Shown here piece after piece: positions 25,687-33,995 of a stretch of DNA of 64,000 nucleotides. Every line of letters starts with the position of its first letter. Position 1 is the stretch's first letter. Under the pieces are notes generated by a model that was not told the DNA's origin, made no database searches, and saw only the letters and a program-made list of their open reading frames with translations. Both the position numbers and the translations under genes were made by a program. This stretch comes from Leucobacter weissii (GTDB taxonomy: Bacteria; Actinomycetota; Actinomycetes; Actinomycetales; Microbacteriaceae), in contig NZ_JAGDYM010000005.1 of assembly GCF_017565745.1 (NCBI RefSeq), positions 186,001 through 250,000 of the forward strand. Reading direction: 5' to 3'.

Positions 25687-25765
25687 CGAGACAGCATGCT
25701 TTTCGCGAGACAGCATGGGTTGTGCCGCCTGACGCGTGCTGTTTCGCGAAAGGCATGCTGTCTCG
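25687..25765. repeat. Long imperfect palindrome between convergent genes
   Basis: Two 29-base arms (25687-25715 and 25737-25765) are complementary at 27 of 29 positions around a 21-base spacer. The short element GAGACAGCATG occurs twice in the left arm. A run of ten G follows (25765-25774). It could act as a bidirectional terminator between trhO and the erm-like gene, or be a mobile palindromic repeat. Confidence 0.7.
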
Positions 25766-25824
25766 GGGGGGGGGCGGAGAGTACCGTGAGCAGGATGGCG
25801 GGGCGGCGCTGTGGGCCGATCCGC

Positions 25825-26586
25825 TCAGGATCGCAGCGCCGCCCACAGCGCCGCCCACTGCGCGGCGTCGAGATCGCGCGGCAGCGCCCGGGGGTCGATC
25901 CCCGCGCGCCGGATCAGCCGGAGCGCGTCGCCGCGGCTCAGACGGGCGGCGTGCGTCAGCGCGCCGCCCAGGCCGCGGCCCCGTCCCGTGAACAGCGATC
26001 TCACGAAGCGCTCGTACGCGCCGCGCTCGGCCGCGGCGACCAGGGGCCGCTCGCGCCGGCTGATGCCGAGGATCCCGCCGTCGACGCTCGGACGCGGCCG
26101 GAAGCACCACGATGGCACCCGTCCGTGGAGCTCGAAGGAGAACCAGGGGGCTGTCTGCGCGGTGAGCATGGTGCCGCCGCCCACTCCGGCGCGCTTGCGG
26201 GCGACCTCCCACTGGGTGAGCAGGATCGCGCGCTCCCAGGCGCCCGTGACGAGCAGACGGCGCAGGAGCGGGGTGGTCAGGTGGAAGGGGATGTTGCCGA
26301 CGAGCACGGGCGCGAGCAGCGGATAGCGCAGCGCGTCGGCGTGCTCGACCCGCACGCCCCCGAGCGATCGCCGCAGCTCTTCGACCCGATGCTCGTCGAT
26401 CTCGATGGCCGTGAGGGGTCGGCCGAGTCGCGCGAGCGCGCGGGTCAGGGCGCCGTCGCCGGCGCCGATCTCGAGGATGGGACCGGAGGACCGCGAGACC
26501 AGACTCGCGAGGCGGTCGACGGTGGGACGGTGGGTGAGGAAGTTCTGGCCGAGTTCGTGTCGGCCGCCGTGAAGGGAACGGGGCAT
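25825..26586 (-). CDS. erm: Erm-type 23S rRNA (adenine-N6) methyltransferase
   Basis: A 253-residue SAM-dependent methyltransferase of the KsgA/Erm fold. It begins with GRHELGQNFLTHRP, the Erm signature, then the SAM site LEIGAGDGALTRAL, AIEIDEHRVEEL, and the catalytic motif VGNIPFHLTT. HELGQNFL near the N-terminus favours Erm over KsgA. Methylation of A2058 in 23S rRNA gives macrolide, lincosamide and streptogramin B resistance in this family; activity here is inferred. ATG 26586 starts just before the signature. A 270-base leader with a small peptide and two hairpins precedes it, suggesting inducible expression. Confidence 0.9.
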   Translation of the reverse strand: MPRSLHGGRHELGQNFLTHRPTVDRLASLVSRSSGPILEIGAGDGALTRALARLGRPLTAIEIDEHRVEELRRSLGGVRVEHADALRYPLLAPVLVGNIPFHLTTPLLRRLLVTGAWERAILLTQWEVARKRAGVGGGTMLTAQTAPWFSFELHGRVPSWCFRPRPSVDGGILGISRRERPLVAAAERGAYERFVRSLFTGRGRGLGGALTHAARLSRGDALRLIRRAGIDPRALPRDLDAAQWAALWAALRS

Positions 26587-26641
26587 GGGTGCGCTCCAAG
26601 ATCGAGTCGGGGAGCGCCTCGGACGAGGGTGCGGGGACCAA

Positions 26642-26673
26642 GGCGCTCGGTGCAAAGCACCGCTTTGCGCGCC
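26642..26673 (-). promoter_or_regulatory. Second hairpin in the erm leader
   Basis: GCAAAGC (26652-26658) pairs with GCTTTGC (26662-26668) around a three-base loop, extended by GGCGC/GCGCC. It lies 56 bases upstream of the erm start. Together with the hairpin at 26755 it could form the attenuator of the methylase gene. Confidence 0.4.
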
Positions 26674-26754
26674 GTATGTCCCGATTCCGGTCACGGGATC
26701 GGTCAGCGAGTTGCAGACGGGCATCGCCGTTCCGAGGCGCCGGGGTCTCGGATG

Positions 26755-26791
26755 GACGGCGCGCTGATGCGTGCGGATCGAGCGCGCCGTC
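26755..26791 (-). promoter_or_regulatory. Hairpin at the end of the erm leader peptide
   Basis: A perfect 11-bp stem, AGCGCGCCGTC with GACGGCGCGCT, around a 15-base loop. It begins on the stop codon of the leader peptide, so a ribosome stalled or paused in the peptide would prevent it from folding. Confidence 0.5.
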
Positions 26792-26855
26792 AGGCGCGGC
26801 GGTCGCGGATCGGGAAGACGCGCGTCGTCGCGAACGCGCTGATCAGATTTCCCAT
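26790..26855 (-). CDS. Putative erm leader peptide (21 aa)
   Basis: A short frame encoding MGNLISAFATTRVFPIRDRR and a final alanine, 204 bases upstream of erm and immediately before a strong stem-loop. The position, the arginine-rich end and the hairpins are those of macrolide-responsive leader peptides controlling other erm genes. No perfect ribosome-binding site is seen, and transcription could start close to its ATG. Existence as a translated peptide is inferred. Confidence 0.45.
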   Translation of the reverse strand: MGNLISAFATTRVFPIRDRRA

Positions 26856-26909
26856 GCGAGGCATCCTACCAGTCGCGCCGGGGCGGTGGCAGATGAGTTT
26901 TTGTCTTGA

Positions 26910-26919
26910 CTTATATAAG
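26910..26919. promoter_or_regulatory. Promoter/operator of the ArsR-SRPBCC pair
   Basis: A perfect palindrome CTTATATAAG sits next to a TTGACT -35-like element (26905-26910) in an AT-rich patch 14 bases before the ArsR start. ArsR-type regulators usually repress their own promoter through such palindromes. The same patch lies upstream of the divergent erm leader. Confidence 0.5.
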
Positions 26920-26932
26920 CAGTTGATGAATA

Positions 26933-27340
26933 ATGGACGGCGTGCACGCCCTCGATGTTCTCGGAGACCCGGTGCGACGGCGCATCCTCGAACTGGTCGT
27001 TCCGGGCGAGGCTCCGGCCGGCGCGATCGCGAAGACCATCGCGGAGGAGTTCGGGATCAGCCAGCCCGCCGTCTCCCAGCACCTGCGGGTGCTGCGCGAG
27101 AACGGGTTCGTGACCGTGCGGCCCGAGGGCACCCGGCGACTCTACGCGGTGGATCCGCAGGGGCCTCGCGAGGCGAGCGAGTGGTTGAGCCCCTTCGAGC
27201 GATACTGGCGCGGCCCGCTCGCAGCACTCGGAACCGAGCTCGCGCGCGGCGCGCGGCAGCGTCGCCTCGCGACCGAGCGGGACGCCGCCGAGCGCCCGGC
27301 CCGGCCCGCTCCCGAGGACGACAGACCTCCCGTCCCCTGA
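26933..27340 (+). CDS. ArsR-family transcriptional regulator
   Basis: A 135-residue winged-helix repressor. It begins HALDVLGDPVRRRILELVV, has the recognition helix ISQPAVSQHLRVLRENGFV and the wing TVRPEGTRRLYAVDP. The C-terminus (WLSPFERYWRG) matches ArsR proteins that pair with SRPBCC/AHSA1 proteins; no metal-binding cysteines are present, so it is not a metal sensor. The partner gene follows immediately. Confidence 0.85.
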   Translation: MDGVHALDVLGDPVRRRILELVVPGEAPAGAIAKTIAEEFGISQPAVSQHLRVLRENGFVTVRPEGTRRLYAVDPQGPREASEWLSPFERYWRGPLAALGTELARGARQRRLATERDAAERPARPAPEDDRPPVP

Positions 27341-27365
27341 ACACCCGCAGAGACAAGGAATGATC

Positions 27366-28031
27366 ATGGTCGACGTACCGAAGCAGATCGACGGAGTGGT
27401 GCGCGAACTGCGCACCGAGCAGATGGATGGCGAGCCGTCGCGCATCCAGACGCTCACCCAGGAGTATCCCGCCGGCATCGAAGACGTGTGGGATGCGGCC
27501 ACGAGCGCCGAGCGCATCGCGCGCTGGTTCCTCCCGGTCAGCGGAGACCTCAGCCTCGGCGGTCGCTACCAGTTCGAGGGCAACGCCGGTGGAGAGATCC
27601 TCGCCTGCGCACCCCCGAGCGACGGGACCGCGGAATACCGGGTGACCTGGGAGTTCGGCGGGGGAGTGACCTGGCTGACCGTGCGCCTCACCGAACAGGG
27701 ACCGGATCGCACCCGATTCGAGCTCGAGCACATCGCCCGCGTGGCCGATGTGCCTGCCGAGATGTGGGACACCTTCGGGCCGGGCGCGACGGGCGTGGGC
27801 TGGGACGGGGGCCTGCTCGGGCTGGCGCTCCACCTGGGCGCATCCGAGGGCGCGATCTCGCCGGCAGAGGCGGCCGCGTGGGCCCTGACCGACGAGGGCA
27901 GATCCTTCTACCGGTCTGCCGCCGACCGCTGGGGCGAGGCGCACGCCGCCGCGGGCGCCGATCCCGGGACCGCGGCGCGCGGCGCCGACGCCACCTACGG
28001 TTTCTACACGGGCCAGACGCCCCCGGGATGA
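27366..28031 (+). CDS. SRPBCC (AHSA1-like) domain protein
   Basis: A 221-residue START-like protein with a hydrophobic ligand cavity. It has the family opening LTQEYPAGIEDVWDAATSAE followed by RIARWFLPVSGDLSLGGRY, then FELEHIARV and GWDGGLLGLALHL. Such proteins often pair with ArsR-type regulators and may bind lipids or polyketides. The AAGGA at 27355-27359 lies six bases before ATG 27366 and abuts ATG 27360, so the former is preferred. Function unknown. Confidence 0.85.
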   Translation: MVDVPKQIDGVVRELRTEQMDGEPSRIQTLTQEYPAGIEDVWDAATSAERIARWFLPVSGDLSLGGRYQFEGNAGGEILACAPPSDGTAEYRVTWEFGGGVTWLTVRLTEQGPDRTRFELEHIARVADVPAEMWDTFGPGATGVGWDGGLLGLALHLGASEGAISPAEAAAWALTDEGRSFYRSAADRWGEAHAAAGADPGTAARGADATYGFYTGQTPPG

Positions 28032-28050
28032 TCCCGCGCTTGGCGGCGGC

Positions 28051-30138
28051 CTACCAGATGCCGACCCGCTCTGCGGGGTCGAGCCAGAGGCCGTCGCCCG
28101 GCTGCGTGCCGTAGGCCTCGTGGAAGGGCGCGAGGTTGCGCACGATCTGATTGCAGCGGAACTCGTTCGGCGAGTGCGGGTCGATCGTGAGCAGGCGCAC
28201 CGTCTCTTCGGGCCGGGACTTCTGCTGCCAGGCCTGCGCCCAGGCGAGGAAGAAGCGCTCGGCGCCGGTGAGCCCATCGATGATGGGCTCACCATGAGGA
28301 CCGTGCTTGGGTGCGGGCTGCTCTGCTGTCCGCGCCCCCTCCACGACGGGCGGCTCCTCGCCGTCGAGTGAGATGAGGTACGCCTTCCACGCGATCTCGA
28401 GCCCGGAGAGATCGCCGATGTTCTCGCCGATCGTTAGCTCGCCGTTGACCGTCTGGCCGTCGGCGCCCTCGGGGGAGAGCGTGTTGTACTGCGCGATCAG
28501 CGCCTTCGTGCGGGTCTCGAAGGCCGCGCGATCCTCCTCCGTCCACCAGTCGCTGAGCTTGCCGTCGCCGTCGTAGCGCGAGCCCTGGTCGTCGAAGCCG
28601 TGGCCGATCTCGTGCCCGATCACGGCGCCGATCGCCCCGTAGTTCGCGGCCGGATCCCAGGCGGCGTCGAAGAACGGCGGCTGCAGGATCGCGGCGGGGA
28701 ACACGATCTCGTTGAAGCCGGGGTTGTAGTAGGCGTTGACCGTCTGCGGCGTCATGAACCACTCGTCGCGGTCGATGGGCCTGCCGACCTTGCCGAGCTC
28801 GCGGGCGAACTCGAACTCGGCCACCCGGCGCGAGTTGCCGAGCAGATCCTCGGCGTCGACCTCCAGCGAGGAGTAATCGCGCCACTTCACCGGATACCCG
28901 ATCTTCGGGGTGAACTTCTCGAGCTTCTCGAGCGCGCGCTGCTTGGTCTCCTCGCCCATCCAGTCGAGCGCGAGGATCGACTCGCGGTAGGCCTCGATCA
29001 GATGCTCGACCAGCACGTCCATCGACGCCTTGGCGGACTCGTCGAAGTGGCGCTCGACGTAGAGCCGGCCGACCGCCTCGCCGACGGCGCCCTCCACGAA
29101 CGAGACCCCGCGGCGCCAGCGATCCCGCTGCTCGGGCGCGCCCGTGAGCGCGGTGCCGTAGAACTCGAAGTTGGTCCGCGAGATCTCCTGTGAGAGCAGC
29201 GCCGCCGAGCCGCGCACGATCTGCCAGACGAGCCAGGCGCGCCAGGCCGGCAGCTCCTCCTCGACCAGCAGCCCGGCGAGCCCCGCCACGGCGTCGGTCT
29301 GGCCGACGACGACCTCGGCGAAGGCGGCCTCCGGAGCGCCCGAGGCCGCGAGGAAGGCGCGCCAGTCGAGCGCGGGGGTCAGCTCCTGCAGCTGAGCGAA
29401 GCTGCGCAGGTTGTAGAGCTTCTGGATGTCTCGGCTGTCGACCCGATCCCAGTGGGTGGCGGCGATGCGGCGCTCCAGCTCGTAGGCGTCCCCGGCCAGG
29501 CGCCCGGCCCGGCCCGGATCGATCCCGACGAGCTCCAGCATGCGGGCGATGTGGGCGCGGTACTGCTCGCGGATCTCGGCGAACTGCTCCTCGCGGTAGT
29601 ACGACTCGTCGGGCAGGCCGATGCCGCCCTGCAGCACGAACACGATGTAGCGGTGCGGATCGCCCGGATCGTTGTCGACGTAGAGGCCGAAGAATCCGCC
29701 GAGGCCCTCGCGCTCCAGGCGCGCGACGAGGCTCACGAGCTCGTCGATAGAGGCCACCGCGAGCGCCCGCTCGAGGTCGTCGGCGATGGGGGCGGCGCCC
29801 CGCGCGTCGATCCGCTCCACGTCCATGAAGCTGCGATACAACGCGGCGATTTTCGCCGCGTCATCGACACCGCGCGCCGCGATCTTCGCGGCATCGTCGG
29901 CCGCGGCGGGAGCCGACAGTCCGGTGATGATGTCGCGCACGGCCGCCTCGGCGTTCTCGGCCAGCACCGCGAAGGATCCGTAGCGCGCCTTGTCGGCGGG
30001 GATCTCGGTGCGCTCGATCCACCTGCCGTTGACGTGCCGGAACAGGTCGTCCTGGGGGCGGATCGCCGGGTCGAGCTCGGCGAGATCGATGCCGGCGGGG
30101 CCGTAGTTGCCGGGGGAGTTCGCGCTGGGATCCGTCAT
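28051..30138 (-). CDS. M13-family zinc metallopeptidase (PepO/neprilysin-like)
   Basis: A 695-residue oligopeptidase of normal family length. The zinc site VIGHEIGHGFDDQGS (HExxH) and the third-ligand motif GENIGDLSGLEIAWKAY are present, as are NAYYNPGFNEIVFPAAILQP (substrate strand) and the closing RCNQIVRNLAPFHEAYG with the C-terminal arginine region. No signal peptide is seen, so it is probably cytoplasmic and degrades short peptides. Confidence 0.95.
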   Translation of the reverse strand: MTDPSANSPGNYGPAGIDLAELDPAIRPQDDLFRHVNGRWIERTEIPADKARYGSFAVLAENAEAAVRDIITGLSAPAAADDAAKIAARGVDDAAKIAALYRSFMDVERIDARGAAPIADDLERALAVASIDELVSLVARLEREGLGGFFGLYVDNDPGDPHRYIVFVLQGGIGLPDESYYREEQFAEIREQYRAHIARMLELVGIDPGRAGRLAGDAYELERRIAATHWDRVDSRDIQKLYNLRSFAQLQELTPALDWRAFLAASGAPEAAFAEVVVGQTDAVAGLAGLLVEEELPAWRAWLVWQIVRGSAALLSQEISRTNFEFYGTALTGAPEQRDRWRRGVSFVEGAVGEAVGRLYVERHFDESAKASMDVLVEHLIEAYRESILALDWMGEETKQRALEKLEKFTPKIGYPVKWRDYSSLEVDAEDLLGNSRRVAEFEFARELGKVGRPIDRDEWFMTPQTVNAYYNPGFNEIVFPAAILQPPFFDAAWDPAANYGAIGAVIGHEIGHGFDDQGSRYDGDGKLSDWWTEEDRAAFETRTKALIAQYNTLSPEGADGQTVNGELTIGENIGDLSGLEIAWKAYLISLDGEEPPVVEGARTAEQPAPKHGPHGEPIIDGLTGAERFFLAWAQAWQQKSRPEETVRLLTIDPHSPNEFRCNQIVRNLAPFHEAYGTQPGDGLWLDPAERVGIW

Positions 30139-30244
30139 GCGACCAGCCTACCCATTCGCGCCGACGGTATGACGCCCCGTCACGCTCGCGTGAACGATAC
30201 CGACGGGAGGACGGTCGCGTCCAGAGGCAACCGCCGCCCGGGGG

Positions 30245-30823
30245 TCAGGCGGCCGCGAGGGCGTCGGCGGCGGCGCCGACCGCGAGGCGTCGGACCGTCT
30301 CCCGCCGGGCGTCCGGGTCGCCTCCGGTGAACATCTCGGCGAGTTGCGGGAACACCGCCCACCCGTTGGTCAGCGTGATGATGGTCAGCAGCAGCTGGCC
30401 GGCGGCCGCGGCGGTGATCCCCGGAAGTGCACGCCGCAGTGCGGCGATCTTGTCGAGGCAGTGCGCGTGCCGCTCGATCCGTCCCGTCACCTCCGCGCCC
30501 CGGGCCAGCCCCTCCCAGGCCATCAGGCGCGCGAGCTCGGGGCGGTCGACGATCCGGTCCAGGAGTGCGGCCGCGTACCCGCCGACCGCCTCGGGCCCCT
30601 CGCCGACGAGCGGCACATCCGCGGCCACCTCGAAGAGCCCGTCCTGAACGACCGCGTCGAACAGCTGCTCCTTGCCGCCGAAGTACTGGTAGATGCGCTC
30701 CTTGTTGACCCCGGCGCGGGCCGCGATGCGATCCACCCGCGCTCCCGCGAGCCCGTGCTCGCTGAACTCCGCGGTCGCCGCGTCCAGAAGCCGCCGCCGC
30801 GTCCGCTCGGTGTCCCAGGCCAT
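30245..30823 (-). CDS. TetR/AcrR-family regulator
   Basis: A 192-residue repressor with helix-turn-helix LVGARVDRIAARAGVNKERI-like (AGARVDRIAARAGVNKERIY) followed by YFGGKEQLFDAVV, the family hallmark. The C-terminal half is helical and binds an unknown ligand. It faces a small membrane protein gene; a CAAC-N6-GTTG repeat in the intergenic region may be its operator. That it controls the membrane protein and MATE exporter downstream is inference. Confidence 0.85.
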   Translation of the reverse strand: MAWDTERTRRRLLDAATAEFSEHGLAGARVDRIAARAGVNKERIYQYFGGKEQLFDAVVQDGLFEVAADVPLVGEGPEAVGGYAAALLDRIVDRPELARLMAWEGLARGAEVTGRIERHAHCLDKIAALRRALPGITAAAAGQLLLTIITLTNGWAVFPQLAEMFTGGDPDARRETVRRLAVGAAADALAAA

Positions 30824-30843
30824 GGCGGAAGTCTAACCGATCC

Positions 30844-30857
30844 CAACCGTTCAGTTG
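30844..30857. promoter_or_regulatory. Candidate TetR operator in divergent promoter
   Basis: A CAAC-CGTTCA-GTTG inverted repeat lies 20 bases upstream of the TetR start, between the two divergent genes. Short arms make this tentative. Confidence 0.3.
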
Positions 30858-30919
30858 CATATTCTCGGCGGGCCGTCTATCGTCGTCATCGAAACCCCAA
30901 ACGAATAGTTGGAGATGAT

Positions 30920-31201
30920 ATGCCCGCCCATCCGGACCTCCCCGCCACCGCCCCCGCCGACGGCTCCCCGGCGTCCCGGCCCGCGCCGCCCAGCATCCAC
31001 GTGCGAGCCGTGATCACCTGGATCGCCATCTTCCCGCTGGTCGCGATCGGGCTCGCGGTGATCGCCCCGATCAGCGACTCCTGGCCCCCGGTGCTCCGGG
31101 CTCTCGTGCTGACGGTGGTCGTCGTGCCGCTCGCGGTCTACCTCGTGGTGCCGTGGCTGCTCCGCGCCTACGGCGCCCTCGCACGCCGTTCCCGGGGCTG
31201 A
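30920..31201 (+). CDS. Small two-helix membrane protein, unrecognised
   Basis: A 93-residue protein with a proline/alanine-rich cytoplasmic N-terminus and two membrane helices (residues about 30-50, VITWIAIFPLVAIGLAVIAP, and 57-80, LRALVLTVVVVPLAVYLVVP), ending in basic residues. I do not recognise the family. A good ribosome-binding site (GGAGATGAT) precedes ATG 30920. It is divergent from the TetR gene and upstream of MATE; TetR control is likely by position. Confidence 0.7.
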   Translation: MPAHPDLPATAPADGSPASRPAPPSIHVRAVITWIAIFPLVAIGLAVIAPISDSWPPVLRALVLTVVVVPLAVYLVVPWLLRAYGALARRSRG

Positions 31202-31267
31202 GACCGGCCGGCGCTGCGCGCCCCCGGGCGCGTGCCGCCCCGGGAGGACTTGGGTAGCGTGGTCGCC

Positions 31268-32632
31268 ATGCCCCTTCCCGAGCCGAGCGAGCCCGCCGCG
31301 ACCGACCGCCGCGAATCGCGCCGCATCGATCGCCGGATCGCCGCGCTCGCGGTACCGGCGCTCGGTGCGCTGGTCGCCGAGCCGCTGTTCCTGGCGGTCG
31401 ACTCCGCGCTCGTCGGGCACCTCGGCGGCGCGCCGCTCGCCGGTCTCGCGATCGCGGCGGCGATTCTGCAGACCGCGGTGGGGCTGATGGTCTTCCTCGC
31501 CTACGCCACCACCCCCCTCGTCGCGCGACGCCGCGGCGCGGGCGATCCGCGCGGGGCGGTGCAGGCGGGCATCGACGGGCTGTGGCTCGCCCTGGGGATC
31601 GGCGCGGCGCTCGCCGTCGGCCTCGGAGCGGCGGGCGGTGCGCTCGTGCGCGCCTTCGGCGCAGATGCGGCGGTGGCCGAGCAGGCGGGCATCTACCTCG
31701 CCGTCTCCTGCGCCGGACTGCCGGCCATGCTCGTCGTCTTCGCCGCCGCCGGGCTGCTGCGCGGCCTGCAGGACACGCGCACGCCGCTGGTCGTCGCAGG
31801 CATCGGCTTCACCGCGAACGCGCTGCTCAACTGGTGGTTCATCTACGGACTCGGCTGGGGCATCGCCGGCAGCGCCTGGGGCACGGTGATCGCCCAGTGG
31901 GGCATGGTCGCGGTCTACGTCGCCGTCATCGCGCGGCACGCGCGCAGGCACGGCGCGAGCGCCCGCCCGCAGAGGGACGGCCTCGCCCGAGCCGGCCGCA
32001 GCGGCGGGTGGCTGTTCATCCGTACCCTGGGCCTGCGCGCAGCGCTGCTCGCGACGGTGGCCGCGGCGGCCTCGCACGGAACGGCGGTCACCGCCGGATA
32101 CCAGGTGGTCTTCACCGTCTTCTCCATCGCCGCGTTCGCGCTCGACGCGCTCGCGATCGCGGCGCAGGCGCTCATCGGCGATGCGCTCGGCGCACGGAAC
32201 CCCGAGCGCGCGCGCCTGATCGTTCGGCGGAGCGTCTTCTGGGGACTCGTCTCGGGCGCGGCCCTCGGAGTCCTGACCGCGGCGGCGAGCCCCCTCATCG
32301 GGCGGATCTTCACGGCGGACGAGGAGGTGCTCGCCGTGCTGCCAGCGGCGCTCCTGGCGCTCGGTCTCTCCCTGCCGCTCGGAGGCTTCGTCTTCGTGCT
32401 GGACGGCGTGCTCATGGGGGGAGGGGACGCCCGCTACCTCGCCTGGACCAGCCTGGTCAATCTCGCGGCCTACCTGCCGGTGCTCTGGGCCGCGACCGTG
32501 CTCGCCCCCTCCGGCGCGCCCGCGCTCATCGCGCTCACCGCCGCGTTCGCGATCGCGTTCATGCTCGCGCGCGCGGCCACGCTGGGCCTCCGGATACGCG
32601 GAGGGCGCTGGATGGTGCTCGGAGCGCCGTGA
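31268..32632 (+). CDS. MATE-family efflux transporter (DinF-like)
   Basis: A 454-residue membrane protein with twelve predicted helices in two six-helix lobes. The first lobe starts AALAVPALGALVAEPLFLAV, followed by DSALVGHLGGAPLAGLAIA, the MATE signature. RGLQDTRTPLVVAGIGFTAN and FVLDGVLMGGGDARYLAW are further family motifs. It should expel cationic drugs or metabolites using a proton or sodium gradient. ATG 31268 is preferred; ATG 31232 would add twelve residues. Ordinary housekeeping exporter otherwise. Confidence 0.9.
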   Translation: MPLPEPSEPAATDRRESRRIDRRIAALAVPALGALVAEPLFLAVDSALVGHLGGAPLAGLAIAAAILQTAVGLMVFLAYATTPLVARRRGAGDPRGAVQAGIDGLWLALGIGAALAVGLGAAGGALVRAFGADAAVAEQAGIYLAVSCAGLPAMLVVFAAAGLLRGLQDTRTPLVVAGIGFTANALLNWWFIYGLGWGIAGSAWGTVIAQWGMVAVYVAVIARHARRHGASARPQRDGLARAGRSGGWLFIRTLGLRAALLATVAAAASHGTAVTAGYQVVFTVFSIAAFALDALAIAAQALIGDALGARNPERARLIVRRSVFWGLVSGAALGVLTAAASPLIGRIFTADEEVLAVLPAALLALGLSLPLGGFVFVLDGVLMGGGDARYLAWTSLVNLAAYLPVLWAATVLAPSGAPALIALTAAFAIAFMLARAATLGLRIRGGRWMVLGAP

Positions 32633-32668
32633 TCCGCCGGTGGTCCGGGCATGCCGTAGTGTGGGGTC

Positions 32669-33964
32669 GTGGCCGGCCGCCGTTCCCCTGAGCAGCAGCG
32701 CGTTCGACAGTGGATCGGCGCGACCATCGTCGTGTTCACCGCGCTGGGCTTCAGCTTCGGCTCCTGGCTGAGCCGGCTCCCGGCGGTGCGCGACCGGCTC
32801 GACGCGAGCACGTTCGAGATGAGCCTCTACGGGCTCTGCCTCGCACTCGGCTCGCTCACCGGTCTCGTCTTCTCCGGCAGGATCGTCACCCGGCTGGGGC
32901 CGAAGCGCACGCTCGCCCTCGGCATGTCGCTGCAGGGGCTGCTGCTGCCGGGCGCCCTGCTGCTGCTGTGGGCCGGTCCGGTCGGCGGCGGCGTCGCGGT
33001 GCTGTTCGCCTACGGTCTCGCGTTCAGCGTCTCCGACGTGGCGATCAACGTCTCGGGCGCAGAGGCCGAGCGCGCGCTCGGGCGGCCGCGGATGCCCCTG
33101 TTCCACGGCGCCTACAGCTTCGGCAGCGTCGCCGCCCTGGGTGTCGGATCCGCCGCGGAGGCGGCCGCCGTGCCCGCCCCGCTGCACATCGGGATCGCGC
33201 TCCTGCTGGTCGCGGTCTGCTCGCTGTGGGCGCTGCGCCGGATCCCGGGCGGTCGGGGCGGCGGGTCCGTGCCCGTCGGCGAGGGCGGGGAGCCGGCCGC
33301 AGCGGGAGGCGCCGTCTCCGTGCTGACCGGGCCGATCCCGCAGATCGCGTCGCCCCGCCCCGCCCCGGCCGCACGGCCCTACAATCCCTGGCGCGACCCC
33401 CGGATCTACCTCGTGGGTCTCGTCGCCATGAGCATGAGCCTCGCCGAGGGCTCGGGTGCGGACTGGATCCCGCTCGCTCTCGTCGACGGCCGGGGCTTCG
33501 ACAACAGCTCCGCCACCCTGACCGTGAGCGCGTTCTTCGTCGCCATGCTCCTCGTGAGGCTCTCGGGATCCGCGCTGCTGATGCGCTTCGGACGGGTGGC
33601 TGCGATCCGGGGATCCGCGCTGATCTGCGCGACCGGCGTCCTCGTGGTCATCCTCGTGCCGGCGCCCTGGGCCGCCGTGCTCGGCGCGATGCTCTGGGGG
33701 GCCGGCTGCGCGCTCGGCTTTCCCGTGGGGATCTCCGCGGCGGCCGACGACCCCTCGACCGCGGTCAGGAGCGTCGCGGCGGTCTCGGCCATCGCCTACG
33801 GCGCGTATCTGCTCGGCCCGATGATCATCGGCTTCCTCGGCGAGCATCTGGGGCTGCTGCGCGCCTTCTGGCCGCTGGTCGCGTTCATGGCGCTCTGCGT
33901 CGCGATCGCCGGGGCGCTGCGCCCGCCGGCCGAGGCGTCCGCCACCGATTCGGGACCGCGGTAG
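32669..33964 (+). CDS. MFS transporter (YbjJ-like)
   Basis: A 431-residue major facilitator with about twelve helices. Visible motifs are FGSWLSRLPAVRDRLDAS, the loop 2-3 motif GRIVTRLGPKRTLALG, and ALGFPVGISAAADDP in the second half. The arrangement resembles the YbjJ / fucose-permease-like subgroup. The central cytoplasmic loop is long and glycine/alanine-rich. GTG at 32669 starts the frame. The substrate is unknown. Its 3' end lies within a 15-bp tandem repeat that continues to the nucS start. Confidence 0.85.
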   Translation: MAGRRSPEQQRVRQWIGATIVVFTALGFSFGSWLSRLPAVRDRLDASTFEMSLYGLCLALGSLTGLVFSGRIVTRLGPKRTLALGMSLQGLLLPGALLLLWAGPVGGGVAVLFAYGLAFSVSDVAINVSGAEAERALGRPRMPLFHGAYSFGSVAALGVGSAAEAAAVPAPLHIGIALLLVAVCSLWALRRIPGGRGGGSVPVGEGGEPAAAGGAVSVLTGPIPQIASPRPAPAARPYNPWRDPRIYLVGLVAMSMSLAEGSGADWIPLALVDGRGFDNSSATLTVSAFFVAMLLVRLSGSALLMRFGRVAAIRGSALICATGVLVVILVPAPWAAVLGAMLWGAGCALGFPVGISAAADDPSTAVRSVAAVSAIAYGAYLLGPMIIGFLGEHLGLLRAFWPLVAFMALCVAIAGALRPPAEASATDSGPR

Positions 33965-33986
33965 AGGGTAGCGCGGTAGAGGGTAG
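33957..33986. repeat. 15-bp tandem duplication
   Basis: CGCGGTAGAGGGTAG occurs twice in direct tandem. The first copy contains the stop codon of the MFS gene and the second lies ten bases before nucS. Probably a replication-slippage product. Confidence 0.8.
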
Positions 33987-33995
33987 GCTTGCCCC

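Noticed and set aside
25687-25765. CRISPR-like repeats at the GAGACAGCATG copies
   Set aside because: Only two direct copies with no regular spacers; the structure is an inverted repeat.
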